NCBI GenBank assembly: GCA_951799405.1
Contig: OX637342.1
Coordinates: forward strand, 17,159,298-17,223,297
From: Agapetus fuscipes
Lineage: Eukaryota; Arthropoda; Insecta; Trichoptera; Glossosomatidae
DNA: 64,000 nt
Reading direction: 5' to 3'
Numbering within the stretch: position 1 is the first letter of the stretch; each line of letters opens with the position of its first letter. Under the pieces are notes generated by a model, which was not told the DNA's origin, did no database searches, and was given only the letters and a program-made list of their open reading frames with translations. The position numbers and the translations under genes were made by a program. Positions 32,462 to 42,050 of the stretch are shown here, piece after piece.

Positions 32462-32765
32462 CAAATAATCCCTCTACGTCTGGCGTAGCGGCTCTTCTTT
32501 GTGTGTGATAAATTTTCCTTACACTGGTAACGGATAATACCTGCCCGAGCAGCCGAGCCAAGTGTTAGTCTAATTTCCCCGAAGGCTTATTGCACTGAAG
32601 GGGTCTGAGTGTAGCTCTCTACGCTCCGCAACCAACCCTCTACGAGACTTTCATGTGGAGCCGCTACGACGCGGAACTTACCGTCTACGCCATACAACGT
32701 CCTGTCTACGCTTTGTGCTTTATCTGCCTACGACAGTGCTATACAGGTCGGGTGCTACGATTTTG
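32462..32765. other. Region with repeated YCTACG heptamers
   Basis: CTACG occurs about nine times in 300 bp, spaced unevenly by 15-70 bp, within text such as CCTCTACGTCTGGCGTAGCG and CCGTCTACGCCATACAACG. It is more GC-rich than its surroundings and no gene is recognised. Confidence 0.45.
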
Positions 32766-33144
32766 AGAAAATATTAATTATTTATTTTAAAAAAATTTAG
32801 TATTTCATCGAGAAGTGATTTAAATAATTAAAAATATATCTCATATGAAAAACGTAAGTAAATCAAAATTATTTATTGGTCTTATACTCATAAAAGTGAT
32901 GATTTTTTTTAAGCAAAGACAAAAGAACGTCAATGTAGACACTTTTATAATTACAATACATAGTAAGCAATAAATAAACATCACATATACCTACTATTAA
33001 AAGTGATACAATAAATACCTTTAACAGTGGTTAATCTGAACAGAATTTTATCATCTAAATACGTAAAGGTTTTAATTTATTTTTTATTAGTTTTAAATTT
33101 GTTTTCTATTAAATATTAAAAGACATTTAAATTTTTTTTTTGTT
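32766..33144. other. AT-rich DNA, no gene seen
   Basis: No recognised repeat or coding signal. Confidence 0.4.
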
Positions 33145-33430
33145 TTCATAAACGCAGTTTAATTTTTACAATAATATTTTATATCTCGAGTACTTTCGAC
33201 TGTCAATACTCAGGTCAGTATCAAAAAAAATATTTTGCAATACAATTTTGTACCTATTGACTCTTGATAATGACCTGAGTATTGACGGTCGAAAGTGCTC
33301 GAGATGTAAAATATGATTGTGAAAATTAAACTACGTTAAAGAAAAAAATATTTTATTTTAAATAAAATGAATTTTCACTGTGTGAATACACAAACCCTAC
33401 AAAATCAATTGAAAGACATGTTTACAGCAA
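33145..33430. repeat. Foldback element with two inverted hammerhead-like motifs
   Basis: The left half (33145-33225) has a reversed motif: CTCGAGTACTTTCGACTGTC and ACTCAGGTCAGTATCAA. The right half has the forward motif at 33261-33303 (CTC, TTGATAA, T, GACC..GGTC, GAA, AGTGCT, C, GAG). The right end carries the TGTGTGAATACACAAACCCT flank. Confidence 0.65.
33261..33303 (+). ncRNA. Hammerhead-like motif, core degenerate
   Basis: Stem I CTC/GAG; TTGATAA core; extra T; stem II GACC/GGTC with an 11-nt loop; GAA; stem III AGTGCT; C. The opposite-strand copy at about 33185-33225 has AGTACT as stem III, a compensatory-looking change (G-U to A-U). Confidence 0.45.
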
Positions 33431-33650
33431 AAATTTAAGGCTTGTTTTCATAGTACAATAGTTTATTTTAATAGTATGATTAGACAATTTAACTTTCATT
33501 TAAATACGACCAATTTCACATCTAGGTTTTTATCATTATTTTAAGACACATTATATGTCTGCAATACTTAAACCAATGCTTTAACAAGATTTTTCAATAC
33601 AAAGTAAACTTGTACACATTTTTTCTTATTGATATTTCAAAAGTGATAAT

Positions 33651-33910
33651 TCCTTGACTTATAGGTTGGTATGAGGCTGACCACCCATACTGTAAAAAAT
33701 GGTTCACTTTGCCAATATCACCCCTGTTTCAGGGAAGGTCGGCAAGAGTTGCAGGGCTTATGTTTATTTGAGATTAGGTTTTTTATACTGTAGGTCCACA
33801 TGCGGCATGTGTGAGCGCGAAATTATGCGTGTCTGCTTGTGGGAATGCATTTAATATGAATCTCAAATGATATATATCTTTGCAGCTTAGATTAGATTAG
33901 ATTAGATCAG
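33651..33910 (+). repeat. Repeat C, full length
   Basis: ATTCCTTGACTTATAGGTTGG to GCAGCTTAGATTAGATTAG. Close to the consensus. Confidence 0.9.
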
Positions 33911-33916
33911 ATTTAT

Positions 33917-33998
33917 CACTGTAGGTCCACATGCTTGTGGGAATGCATTTAATATGAATTTCAAATGACACATATCTTTGCAGCTTAGATTTAGATTA
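33917..33998 (+). repeat. Repeat C, duplicated 3' part
   Basis: CACTGTAGGTCCACATGC, then GCTTGTGGGAATGCATTTAA and GCAGCTTAGATTTAGATTAG. It looks like a tandem or slippage duplication of the preceding copy with an internal deletion. Confidence 0.8.
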
Positions 33999-34467
33999 GA
34001 TATTTAGCAAAATAAAAACATCCCAAAAACTAGAGTTCTAAATCGCTGGTTCTCTCATTTCTTTTGTTCACACTGAGACAGTCTGGGTTTCTAACAATAC
34101 TCGCCTTTGTTGAGGCCAATAACACAAGTATAAAACAATACTCTTAACTCCACCATGGCGTTTAACTAAAAATCTACAGTAACTTTATATCTTCACTTGA
34201 GGCGTAGTTTAAGTTTTTATACATTTTTGTAAAGTTTTCTTCTTGGGTTGTAAAAGCTTTTTCTCTCCTAGAGGCGCCCAAGGCTGACGCTTGAACCTGT
34301 CTCTCTTGCGATCCAACAAAAGAAGTGTTAACAGAAGAATGTCTGAGATATAATATTTACGTTAAGTTGGCTGATTTAATGCTGTGCAAGTTTTTTTATT
34401 GTTACTTAAGTGCGTACATGAAAAACAAAGTAGAATATGTTTTTTTTTTATAATGAAGTTAAAATAT
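33999..34467. other. Non-repetitive DNA, no gene seen
   Basis: No recognised repeat or coding signal. Confidence 0.4.
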
Positions 34468-34663
34468 GCGATTCCTGATTTATAGCTTGGTATGAGGTTG
34501 GTATGCGTTTGACCACCCATGCTGTAAAAATGGTTCACTTTGCCAATGTCACCTCTGTTTCACGGAATGCCCGCAAAAGTTGCATGGATTGCGTTCATTT
34601 GAGATTGGGGTTTGATATTGTAAGTCCACATACGGCATGTTTAAGCGTAAACTAATGCGTGTC
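34468..34663 (+). repeat. Repeat C, lacking its 3' tail
   Basis: GATTCCTGATTTATAGCTTGG to AACTAATGCGTGTCT. Tail-to-tail with the next copy. Confidence 0.8.
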
Positions 34664-34882
34664 TATAATCTATAATCTAAGCTGCAAAGATAATATGTTA
34701 ACATTGAAGGCTCGCCTTCGGCTTCGCGCCTACACATTCTGTATGCAGACAAATAGAAAGACCTCACATGAAAATAAACCTTGCAGCTCCTGCCACATTT
34801 CCCTGAGATCGGAGTGGCATTGGTAAAAGTGGACCAATTTTTACAGCACGCGGGATCAGCCTCATACCAACTTATAAGGCAA
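34664..34882 (-). repeat. Repeat C, diverged
   Basis: ATAATCTATAATCTAAGCTG to TACCAACTTATAAGGCAAGA. Centre CTGAGATCGGAGTGGCATTG. Confidence 0.78.
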
Positions 34883-34912
34883 GAAGTTTGCTTTTGGAAA
34901 TTCATTAAATAT

Positions 34913-35386
34913 TGTTATGTAAATATAAATATTGAAATAAGTATGGGTAGTTATAGTTATAAGAGTCCTCATAGGTATAGGTAGGTAGGATCGATAATTA
35001 TGTATAAGTGTAGAATTCTCTAGGCTAAGTAGGTATTTGTTATAATTATAGGAATACTGTGTTACATTTGTAGGTAGGATTTTGGTTGTATCTCTAGGTA
35101 GTACGTGAAGCGTCGAGAAGTAATAATTACTCTGGAACCGTCTAGCAACTTTGGTTCTAGATCATACTGCTCTACAGAGTATAAAGGTGCGAATGGCCTG
35201 CAGAGCGGGCCAGTATCATAGCGACTAACAAAGACATCGAAGCCATCTGATCAGTGAACCGAAACCAAGTAGAATAATCGAGAAAGTAGTGTGAAAATAA
35301 ATTTTGTAACTGTGTAAAATAAATAACTATTGAAGAAGACCTGTGTATTTTTAATTTGAAGACAATTGAACCCTAATTTCGTAACA
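34913..35386 (+). mobile_element. Solo LTR (474 bp) with ATAT target duplication
   Basis: Starts TGTTATGTAAAT and ends CCCTAATTTCGTAACA, with ATAT at 34909-34912 and 35387-35390. Contains GAGTATAAAGGTGCG (TATA), GCCTGCAGAGCGGGCCAGT, GTGAAAATAAATTTTG and GAAGAAGACC, in the same order as the LTRs at 18156 and 28200. Confidence 0.78.
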
Positions 35387-35390
35387 ATAT

Positions 35391-35430
35391 AAATCTCAAA
35401 TGTTATGTATCTTTGCAACTTAGATTATAC
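35391..35430 (+). repeat. Repeat C 3' end
   Basis: AATCTCAAATGTTATGTATC and TTTGCAACTTAGATTATA, directly after the LTR target duplication. Confidence 0.7.
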
Positions 35431-35868
35431 ATTTAAAAGAGAGAAAACTGTCACTCATCACCGCTCCGCTTTTTAAAGCAATTTACATATAAGCTTCTTT
35501 AGTTACAGAAAAACAAAACTGTAAAAATTACTTTTCATTTAAAATAGCAAGTCTGCATTTTACAAAGTGCCCACAGTGTTGCAAGGATGTGACGTCACGT
35601 GCAATGCAAGCGAACAATATTAGTAAGAAAATCACCGAGCAGACTAGGACTTCAGAATGTGAACAAACAACGCAAACTAGGGCTTAGAATACTTCGCACA
35701 CAGCGGGGAGTCCTGGCTTGAGGAAGACTGTATAGCAAGTATATAATTTTAGGTTTAAACTCAAAAATATCACTCTACTTAATATGTATATAGAAACAAA
35801 CATATGTAGAAATGAAGAGAGTGGTTAAATGTTTAGGACAGTCTTAAATTGAATGCACTCATGGTTAT
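35431..35868. other. Non-repetitive DNA with overlapping CRE and E-box
   Basis: GATGTGACGTCACGTGCAA at 35587-35605 contains a perfect TGACGTCA overlapping CACGTG. No gene is seen. Confidence 0.45.
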
Positions 35869-35910
35869 GCACGGGTCTAAATTAGTCAATAACGGGGCTT
35901 TCTTAGGCAT

Positions 35911-36172
35911 TGTGAGGGTTTTTCCTCTGTCCTGCTGATTGACACAATTAATAATGTAAAAGCCACTTTAATATGTTTACTTTTATTCCTTTCACAATGT
36001 ATACACAATAAACCACAGCACAATAATATTAATTATTCTTAATTACACATGCTTGTGGCTCTCACGCCAGGCAAGCCTCTTCCCTCTTTCTGCATTCTTT
36101 TGTTTTCCTTTTTCCATTCAAATTTAAATACAATGTTCCATTCTACCAAACAAACAAACTCATCTCGTTACA
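35911..36172 (-). repeat. 3' LTR (262 bp)
   Basis: Plus-strand ends TGTGAGGG and GTTACA. A TATTTAAATTTGAATGG stretch and TTTATTGTGTATACATTG lie on the minus strand as possible promoter and poly-A signal (AATAAA reads on the plus strand as well). Confidence 0.9.
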
Positions 36173-36195
36173 ATACACCTCCTTCCTCTCATAAA
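36173..36195 (-). other. Polypurine tract
   Basis: Directly inside the 3' LTR, the minus strand reads GAGAGGAAGGAGGTG, a purine run in the position of the plus-strand primer of LTR retrotransposons. Confidence 0.6.
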
Positions 36196-36839
36196 AAAAA
36201 AACATTCCCAATTTTTTTTTTTTTTCTTTTACAATGAGTAAATAATGTATCATAATGCTCAGCCGGCGCCACATATTTTGTTTTATTTTAAGGATAAATT
36301 TCAAAAATATGAAAATAAAAAAAAAACTGTTTCTGACACATTATTCAGTCATTAATACCTTTTTTTAACAATACCAATTATTTTCATACTTAAAATGAAT
36401 ATTTTTTTTTAACACAAATTTCATATTCAATATTATAAACAAATATTTGTTTTTTTTTTAACTTTTTTTTTTTAATTCTTAATTCAACAATTCAAAATAA
36501 TCAAATAACAATACATAATAAACATTCACCAGTTAATTAATCAATTCATTAAAATAACTTTTTTTTTTTTTAAACATGTATCACATCTTTCCCAATATTT
36601 AAATTTATTTCAAATTTATTTTTCATTAATAAATTTATCAGTCCATCAATTTTTTTTTTTTTTAAAACTTTACCTTCATATGTAATACTTTGTTTAATTT
36701 ATGTTTCATACCTTCATTCATGCAATATTTCATAATTCATTCTTTCACTGATCACTTTTATATCAACTTTCACCGTATCATTCATCACCTCAAATTTTTC
36801 ATACACATGAAAATATGTTTTTTTTTTTTTTTTTTTTTT

Positions 36840-37127
36840 TTAATCTAATTTGATTATGTCCTTGATGTGATATTTATTTATAACATTTGTGTCTATATCT
36901 TTTAATACATAGACTATCTTGCTAACTTTCTTTTCTATTCTGGCTTTGACAAATTTTGGAGCCAACTTTGTACAGAAGTATTTCCCTGCATTTGATTGTA
37001 TGAAATTTTTACGCCATACAATATCCCCTTGATCATAGACACGATTTGATCTACCTTTATTATAATAATTTGCATTTTTATTATATGCATCCCATAAATT
37101 TTCTGTTACAATTTTGTTTTGTCTGTA
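36840..37127 (-). pseudogene. Integrase C-terminal fragment
   Basis: Open from just after a TGA at about 37130. Reads IVTENLWDAYNKNANYYNK, QGDIVWRKNFIQSNAG, KLAPKFVKARIEKKVSK and NKYHIKDIIKLD, then stop. GDIVWRKNF followed by LAPKFVK..I is typical of Gypsy-type integrase C-terminal DNA-binding domains. The DDE catalytic core is missing. It lies in a different frame from gag, so it is unlikely to be expressed. Confidence 0.75.
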
Positions 37128-37207
37128 TAATCACTTTTTTTATTTTTAACAAAACAATCTTTTTGTACATGTCCTGTACGCTTACATGAGTAAGCGCTGT
37201 GTGTTTT

Positions 37208-37984
37208 TTAAAATTTCCATTTTTTTATAAAACAATTTCTTTCCACATGTCCTCTTTTATTACAAAAGTGGCATACTATATTATTTGTGAAACTTCTACA
37301 TTTATTCTGTATGTAATCTAATTTTCTATTTTTAGTCCAACAATCTATTTCATCATGTCCTAATTTATTACAAAAATTGCATTTTTGCATTACATTTTTC
37401 TCTTCTGTGTCATTCATTACATTTAAATTCTTACATTCATTAAATTTGAAAAATGATTCAAACTTGCTACATATTGTAGATAATTCCTCTGTATTTTTAA
37501 TTTCAGATGTTGTCAGTAAAGTTGCATATTTTTCTGACAATCCATGAATTATTATGTCCATAAGTTCTTTATCATGCATTCTTTTATTTAATAAATTATT
37601 TTTTGATTTTACCTTTAAAATATAAACAGATGCATTATCATGACCTTGTACCATCTTTAAAATTTCTAACTTAAGATTCCTTTGAAAGTCATATTTTTCA
37701 AATTGTTGTAAGAATTTGGTTTTAAAAATTTTCCAATCAAATTCACAGTTAATTGCTCTGTACCAAGTTAACGGAAAATCTGTTAAAAATATAGGCATAC
37801 ACTCTACCAAATAATCTAATTTTAATTTGTAGACTTTGGCTAATTCTTCTAACCTTATTATAAATTCATTTGGTTCACTTTCACCATTAAAAGATATTTT
37901 TAATTTGAGAGGATCAAAATTTATGGACTCCATTGTGTTACTTTCTAAATCCTTTTTATTATTTATTTTTTTAGATTTCGTCAT
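37208..37984 (-). CDS. gag: Gag-like protein of the LTR retrotransposon
   Basis: 258 codons. Residues about 30-160 resemble a Retrotrans_gag capsid-type domain (DFPLTWYRAI, WKIFKTKFLQQF, MDIIIHGLSEKY). Two CCHC zinc knuckles near the C-terminus, CNFCNKLGHDEIDC and CHFCNKRGHVERNC, would bind RNA. After the TAA the same frame continues for about 28 codons with a third, damaged knuckle (CKRTGHVQKDC with the first Cys replaced by Ala), so the stop may be secondary. The start is the first Met, about 450 bp from the 5' LTR. The frame is otherwise intact, so the protein could still be made. Confidence 0.85.
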   Translation of the reverse strand: MTKSKKINNKKDLESNTMESINFDPLKLKISFNGESEPNEFIIRLEELAKVYKLKLDYLVECMPIFLTDFPLTWYRAINCEFDWKIFKTKFLQQFEKYDFQRNLKLEILKMVQGHDNASVYILKVKSKNNLLNKRMHDKELMDIIIHGLSEKYATLLTTSEIKNTEELSTICSKFESFFKFNECKNLNVMNDTEEKNVMQKCNFCNKLGHDEIDCWTKNRKLDYIQNKCRSFTNNIVCHFCNKRGHVERNCFIKKWKF

Positions 37985-38427
37985 TTGCTGTATATTTTCA
38001 ATTTATGCAATTAAAAAAAATCATTTCATTGAAAAAAATTTTTTCATACAAATTAAATATAACACCATCTATATATATTTATCTAAACTGATTTGAAACA
38101 AACTGGTTCATGTACATTCTTTTTTTTTTTTTGGGACGTTCGATTTTTAAATCTTCATTTCTTCTGAACGTAGTGTGAATTCTCTCACCTTCAATATTTT
38201 CAAAACCGCCTTTCAAATCTTGCAATTTCTTGTTATAAATTGTATAAGTTGAGTTTTTTAAAACATTTTAAACGTGTTGATGCTTTCACAACCATAAATC
38301 TGTCCAATTTTAATGATTTCATATATTGTATTGTTTTCAATGTCATTTGTTGAAATCGACTGTCATTTGTTTTTGTTTGTGAAAAATTTTCTTCATAGGA
38401 ATTTCATTTACAGATTTTTTCTTTTAC

Positions 38428-38440
38428 GTTGGGCGCCAAA
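38428..38440 (-). other. Primer-binding site
   Basis: Minus strand TGGCGCCCAACGT one or two bases inside the 5' LTR. TGG complements the CCA end of a tRNA, and the 13 bases match the lysine-type primer sites common to many retroelements. The exact tRNA is not determined. Confidence 0.65.
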
Positions 38441-38441
38441 T

Positions 38442-38703
38442 TGTGAGGGTTTTTCCTCTGTCCTGCTGATTGACACAATTAATAATGTAACAGCCACTTT
38501 AATATGTTTACTTTTATTCCTTTCACAATGTATACACAATAAACCACAGCACAATAATATTAATTATTCTTAATTACACATGCTTGTGGCTCTCACGCCA
38601 GGCAAGCCTCTTCCCTCTTTCTGCATTCTTTTGTTTTCCTTTTTCCATTCAAATTTAAATACAATGTTCCATTCTACCAAACAAACAAACTCATCTCGTT
38701 ACA
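38442..38703 (-). repeat. 5' LTR (262 bp)
   Basis: Nearly identical to 35911-36172, with the same length and TGT...ACA ends. Followed on the plus strand by the second GCAT. Confidence 0.92.
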
Positions 38704-38956
38704 GCATTTTAGTCGTCGGTTGAGCCCACGCTTTGATAAACTAATGATGCATTTGTATGAAGACCTGCAACCCAAGATGGCCGCAAGTGAACAGCTGATT
38801 TGTCTTCATACCAATATTACAAAATTCGGTAGGTAAGAATGACCGTGCTGATGAAACTTCCAGCGCAGGCACCATTAGTTTGTCAAAGCGTGGGCTCAAC
38901 CGACGACTAAAATGTCTTAGAATAGCCCCAAAATTTGCTATGATAAACAAACATTA

Positions 38957-39178
38957 AAAATTCATATTAAATACATGCCCACGATCAGACAAGACGTGTA
39001 AGTTGAGGTTTACTTAAGCTGCATGTGTACTAACAAATTAAAAAGAAAACCCTCAAATGAACGTCATAAGCACTGAAACTTTTGTCGACTTTCCCTGCAA
39101 CAGGAGTGGAATTGACAAAGTGAACCATTTTTTTACAATATGGGTACTCAGCCTTATACCAACCTATGAGTAAAGGAA
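38957..39178 (-). repeat. Repeat C, full length
   Basis: AATTCATATTAAATACATGC to ATACCAACCTATGAGTAAAG. CCCTGCAACAGGAGTGGAAT in the centre. Confidence 0.84.
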
Positions 39179-39794
39179 TAACAAGGACAATGAAAACGTG
39201 GCAAGAAGTAGAAAAAAGAAGTTATACTTTTATTAGTAGGAAAAAACTCTAGATATAGATCAGTGTAATGCTTTAGTCTTTCTTGCTGTTGTAGATACTT
39301 AATTAATATAATTTTGGTACTAAAAAACCGCTCTTCTTGTGAGCATTTTATTTTCTATATATTTTTTTTGGTACATCGTTCTGAACGTTAGTTTAAACGT
39401 AAAGTTTTATACCAAGTGTACCGATTGTGTAGCTTAGTTTCGCAGAATTCTCCACCAAGTTGACTGTGATATTTTATGACATTTTATGTACCAAGTTTCG
39501 TAGCCAGGCTGCGAGTGGCCGAGTGTTGAGAAGCCTTAACCCTAGAAAGTCACTCGACTATTCCAAACAAAGCTCCGGTTGCACACTAAAGCGAGCTGTT
39601 ATTTATCAAAATTTGCGCGCGACTAGAAAGCTTAGAAAAGTGGCGTTTTCCTGAGACTTTTATTTTTCCTTATGAATGGGCACTTTATAATTTTGCTTCA
39701 AGTTTTTTACTGCAATATTATTTTTTCTACTCCCATTTGGTAATTTACTAAATACAAAACGACTGACACAATCACAATGCCATACATTTCTACA
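39179..39794. other. Non-repetitive DNA, no gene seen
   Basis: No recognised repeat. The 39460-39654 open frame has no domain features. Confidence 0.4.
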
Positions 39795-39826
39795 GCCCGT
39801 TGCGTAATGGTCATTACGCAACGGGC
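39795..39826. promoter_or_regulatory. Perfect palindrome, 15-bp arms
   Basis: GCCCGTTGCGTAATG, two bases, then the exact reverse complement. A TACGCATGCGCG stretch (NRF1-like) follows at about 39849. Function unknown. Confidence 0.55.
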
Positions 39827-39907
39827 AACCGTGTTGAAATGAAAATGTACGCATGCGCGTTGTCAGAAATGGAACCATTTTTTTATTTTCAAATATCAAC
39901 CTTGTAT

Positions 39908-40022
39908 GGGGGGGTATGAAGACCTGTCAATCCAAGATGGCCGCAAGTGAACAGCTGATTAGCCTTCGTACAAATATTACCGATATTTAGTAGGTAGGAA
40001 TTACCGTGGTGATGAGATTTCA
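39908..40022 (+). repeat. Family G core copy
   Basis: GGTATGAAGACCTGTCAATC, CAAGATGGCCGCAAGTGAAC, AGCTGATT and GGAATTACCGTGGTGATGAG, matching 11820-11930 reversed and 38755-38870 directly. Confidence 0.7.
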
Positions 40023-40374
40023 TGGTCGTAGAAAAAGTATTGTATGCCACTGCACGTAATTAGCACCAGTGTTACAAACGCTATCATTACTAGGCAGTGG
40101 CATAAATAACTATTACGCTACTCGTGATCTAGCAACAATCCCACAAGGAGTGCCACTCGAGGTATGCTATTAGCTTCATTAACATTGAACCACTTAATTT
40201 TAGAGTCATGAGTACGCCTCCGAGCTAGAGGTTCTTGTTTTGTCGTGCTGTTGGTTTTACTTCACGGAAAGGTCTTCCGCCACTTGAGAAAACATAGCTT
40301 GGCATGAGCGTCCATGTGCTGTGTGTCCTTCTGACACATACATACAAGACGGGTATGAGGAGGGTTTGAGCATA

Positions 40375-40444
40375 CGATCAAGCTCGCAGAGGGCTCTTGA
40401 GGTGTGATACACACAAAAACAGCGCTCACCAAATAAATCAGCCT
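40375..40444 (+). repeat. SINE A 3' tail fragment
   Basis: GATCAAGCTCGCAGAGGGCT, CTTGAGGTGTGATACACACA and GCGCTCACCAAATAAATCAG. Confidence 0.88.
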
Positions 40445-40474
40445 AAGTAAATTTTTAAATTTTTTATACGTATC

Positions 40475-40778
40475 TCCTGAAGTCTTCTCATTATTATTTA
40501 TATCATAAACTTACAGTTTATTTCAAAAGAGTGTCCTTTTTTTTCGTAATTTTCTTTTGTTTTCAACTTTTCGTGTTATTGAAGCAAATATACATAATAT
40601 TGTCATGTATCATGATTTCGGATTTTCAAGATCAGTCCACATTTGTCTTGATAGTTTTCCTGAGAATTTGTTGTGTATTCCATCATGCTAGGGTATCACA
40701 AATGGACTTCTTTTTTACAACTCATTTGACATTCTTTACGTTTCGTTGGTAACGTAGCCAATGTCTTCAGGAGATACC
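40475..40778. repeat. Remnant of the 49870-type foldback
   Basis: CGTATCTCCTGAAGTCTTCT at 40480 and the reversed partner ACGTTTCGTTGGTAACGTAG, CCAATGTCTTCAGGAGATAC at 40738-40776 resemble the arm of the perfect inverted repeat at 49870-50173. Minus strand: CTGAAGA, C, ATTGG..CCAA, GAA? ACGT, A. Degenerate. Confidence 0.5.
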
Positions 40779-40899
40779 TTATCTTTACGACAACTGAAGA
40801 TGAACTGATTTTTATTTAATTTTATTTCTTAGTACCAAAAAATGACACTAATCACTGCGTTCCCTGGGTCGTAGAAAATTCATATGAAGAACATTGATT

Positions 40900-41045
40900 A
40901 TTGTTGCAGGGGTCACCGCTCCTGATGATGCCTTTTAAGGTGAAAATATTCGAGCATAAAATAAAAAAATTAAAATAGTGAATTAAAACTGTTTTTTTTT
41001 TAAATAAATATAATGTACTTTCACAGTGTGAACCACTAAACCCTA
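40900..41045 (+). repeat. Foldback remnant with hammerhead-like motif
   Basis: The motif at 40918-40955 is followed by TACTTTCACAGTGTGAACCA and CTAAACCCTAACAAAT, the shared terminal flank of the foldback family. Confidence 0.6.
40918..40955 (+). ncRNA. Hammerhead-like motif, intact core
   Basis: GCTC (stem I), CTGATGA, T, stem II GCCTT/AAGGT, GAA, AATATT (perfect palindrome), C, GAGC (closing stem I, 4 bp). An intact core like 9281-9319 and 59468-59506, with different stem sequences. Confidence 0.5.
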
Positions 41046-41107
41046 ACAAATATCATAAGATCAGGTATGTCACAATGACAATAACTTTTATTTATTTTTA
41101 TTCTATG

Positions 41108-41262
41108 TTAAGGGCTTATGTTCATTTGAGATTGTTTTTTTTATTGTAAGCCCACATGCGGCATGTGTGAGTTCGAAATTATGCGTATCTGCTTGTGGGA
41201 ATGAATTTAATATGAATCTCAAATGATACATATCTTTGCAGCTTAGATTTAGATTTAGAGAT
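41108..41262 (+). repeat. Repeat C, 5' half missing
   Basis: GGGCTTATGTTCATTTGAGA to GCAGCTTAGATTTAGATTTAG. Confidence 0.85.
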
Positions 41263-41299
41263 CAGGCGTGTTGCACCAATACATTTAGAACATTTTTTT

Positions 41300-41400
41300 T
41301 TTTTTTAAATAAACAGTTCATCCTTAGTGGACGTTGGCTACTTCATCAACGAAACGTTGAGAAGAATGTTAGTTCTCCCATTACGGTTCGTCTAATATAA
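41300..41400. repeat. Remnant of the 49870-type foldback
   Basis: CAGTTCATCCTTAGTGGACG, CAACGAAACGTTGAGAAG and AGTTCTCCCATTACGGTTCG line up with the right arm of 49870-50173. A short end piece also occurs at 9130-9160. Confidence 0.55.
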
Positions 41401-42050
41401 TTTTAATTTAAAATTACTTAACTGTTAAGTCATTGAGAATTTTTTGTATTTAAATGTGGAGAATTGACTTTTAGGATTATTATTTTCTTCAATATCCCTC
41501 AAAAATACAAGTGTATGTACAATGCACTGCAATAACTAATACATGAAAACAATTGATTTTTGTGTGTGTTTAAGTTCACAAAACATATTTTGTCGACGCA
41601 TTTTTTTTTTTAATTTTCAAACTTTAAAATCCAATCCATTTTCCAATGTCACAGAAGAATACCAAAAAATATTCATTAATAAAAAAAAGTTACCTGCCTA
41701 ATTAAGGATTGTTAAATCCTTTATTAAAATCTGATTAAAAAGTTTTTTTTGGCGGGCCCACGGGACGCAAAGGGTATTAGAGTGGAAAGTATTAGGCGAG
41801 TCCCAAACCCTTTCGCGCTCGGAGTGCTTTTCTGTGGAACCTCATTAGGGAATTCAGCGGTCGCGAAAAAACCACTAATGGTGGGAAAAAGTGTATGAAA
41901 TATTCAAATATTGTCAGGGATTTCTGTCGTTTGCTTATCGATGACTGAAAAAATAATTAAAATACTTTAAAAAAAATTGTAGAGAGTTTTTGTAATTTAA
42001 TGCAATAAAACTGACAAAATTTTGATTATTCTATTGGATATTTTATGATA
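41401..42050. other. Non-repetitive DNA with a GC-rich island
   Basis: 41748-41885 (GGCGGGCCCACGGGACGC, CCTTTCGCGCTCGGAGTGC, CAGCGGTCGCG) stands out in composition and matches no repeat in the window. It is a candidate conserved non-coding element about 1 kb upstream of the receptor exon. Confidence 0.4.

Larger units (their letters stand above)
35911..38703 (-). mobile_element. LTR retrotransposon, internally deleted (2793 bp)
   Basis: Two 262-bp LTRs flank a 2.27-kb interior, with a GCAT target duplication (35907-35910, 38704-38707). In the minus sense the order is 5' LTR, primer-binding site (38428-38440), leader, gag (37984-37208), a 28-codon tail after the stop, the integrase C-terminus (37127-36840), an A-rich region, a purine tract (36173-36195) and the 3' LTR. 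Protease, reverse transcriptase, RNase H and most of integrase are absent, so it can only have moved with help. The 4-bp duplication and the GPY/F-like integrase end suggest the Gypsy (Metaviridae-like) group. I saw one clear LTR difference (about 35958 A versus 38489 C), which implies recent insertion. Confidence 0.9.
35870..38950. repeat. Hairpin element split by an LTR retrotransposon
   Basis: Before the LTR element stands GGGGCTTTCTTAGGCAT; after it, GCATTTTAGTCGTCGGTTGA and GCCCACGCTTTGATAAAC. Read together (one GCAT removed) this matches the reverse complement of 38880-38935 (GTTTGTCAAAGCGTGGGC, TCAACCGACGACTAAAATG, TCTTAGAATAGCCCC). The original element was thus an inverted-repeat element with arms of at least 50 bp and a family G-like core (38755-38870). 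Confidence 0.75.

Noticed and set aside
35911..38703. Full retrovirus-like element with envelope
   Set aside because: No reverse transcriptase, protease or envelope frame is present; the interior is only 2.27 kb.
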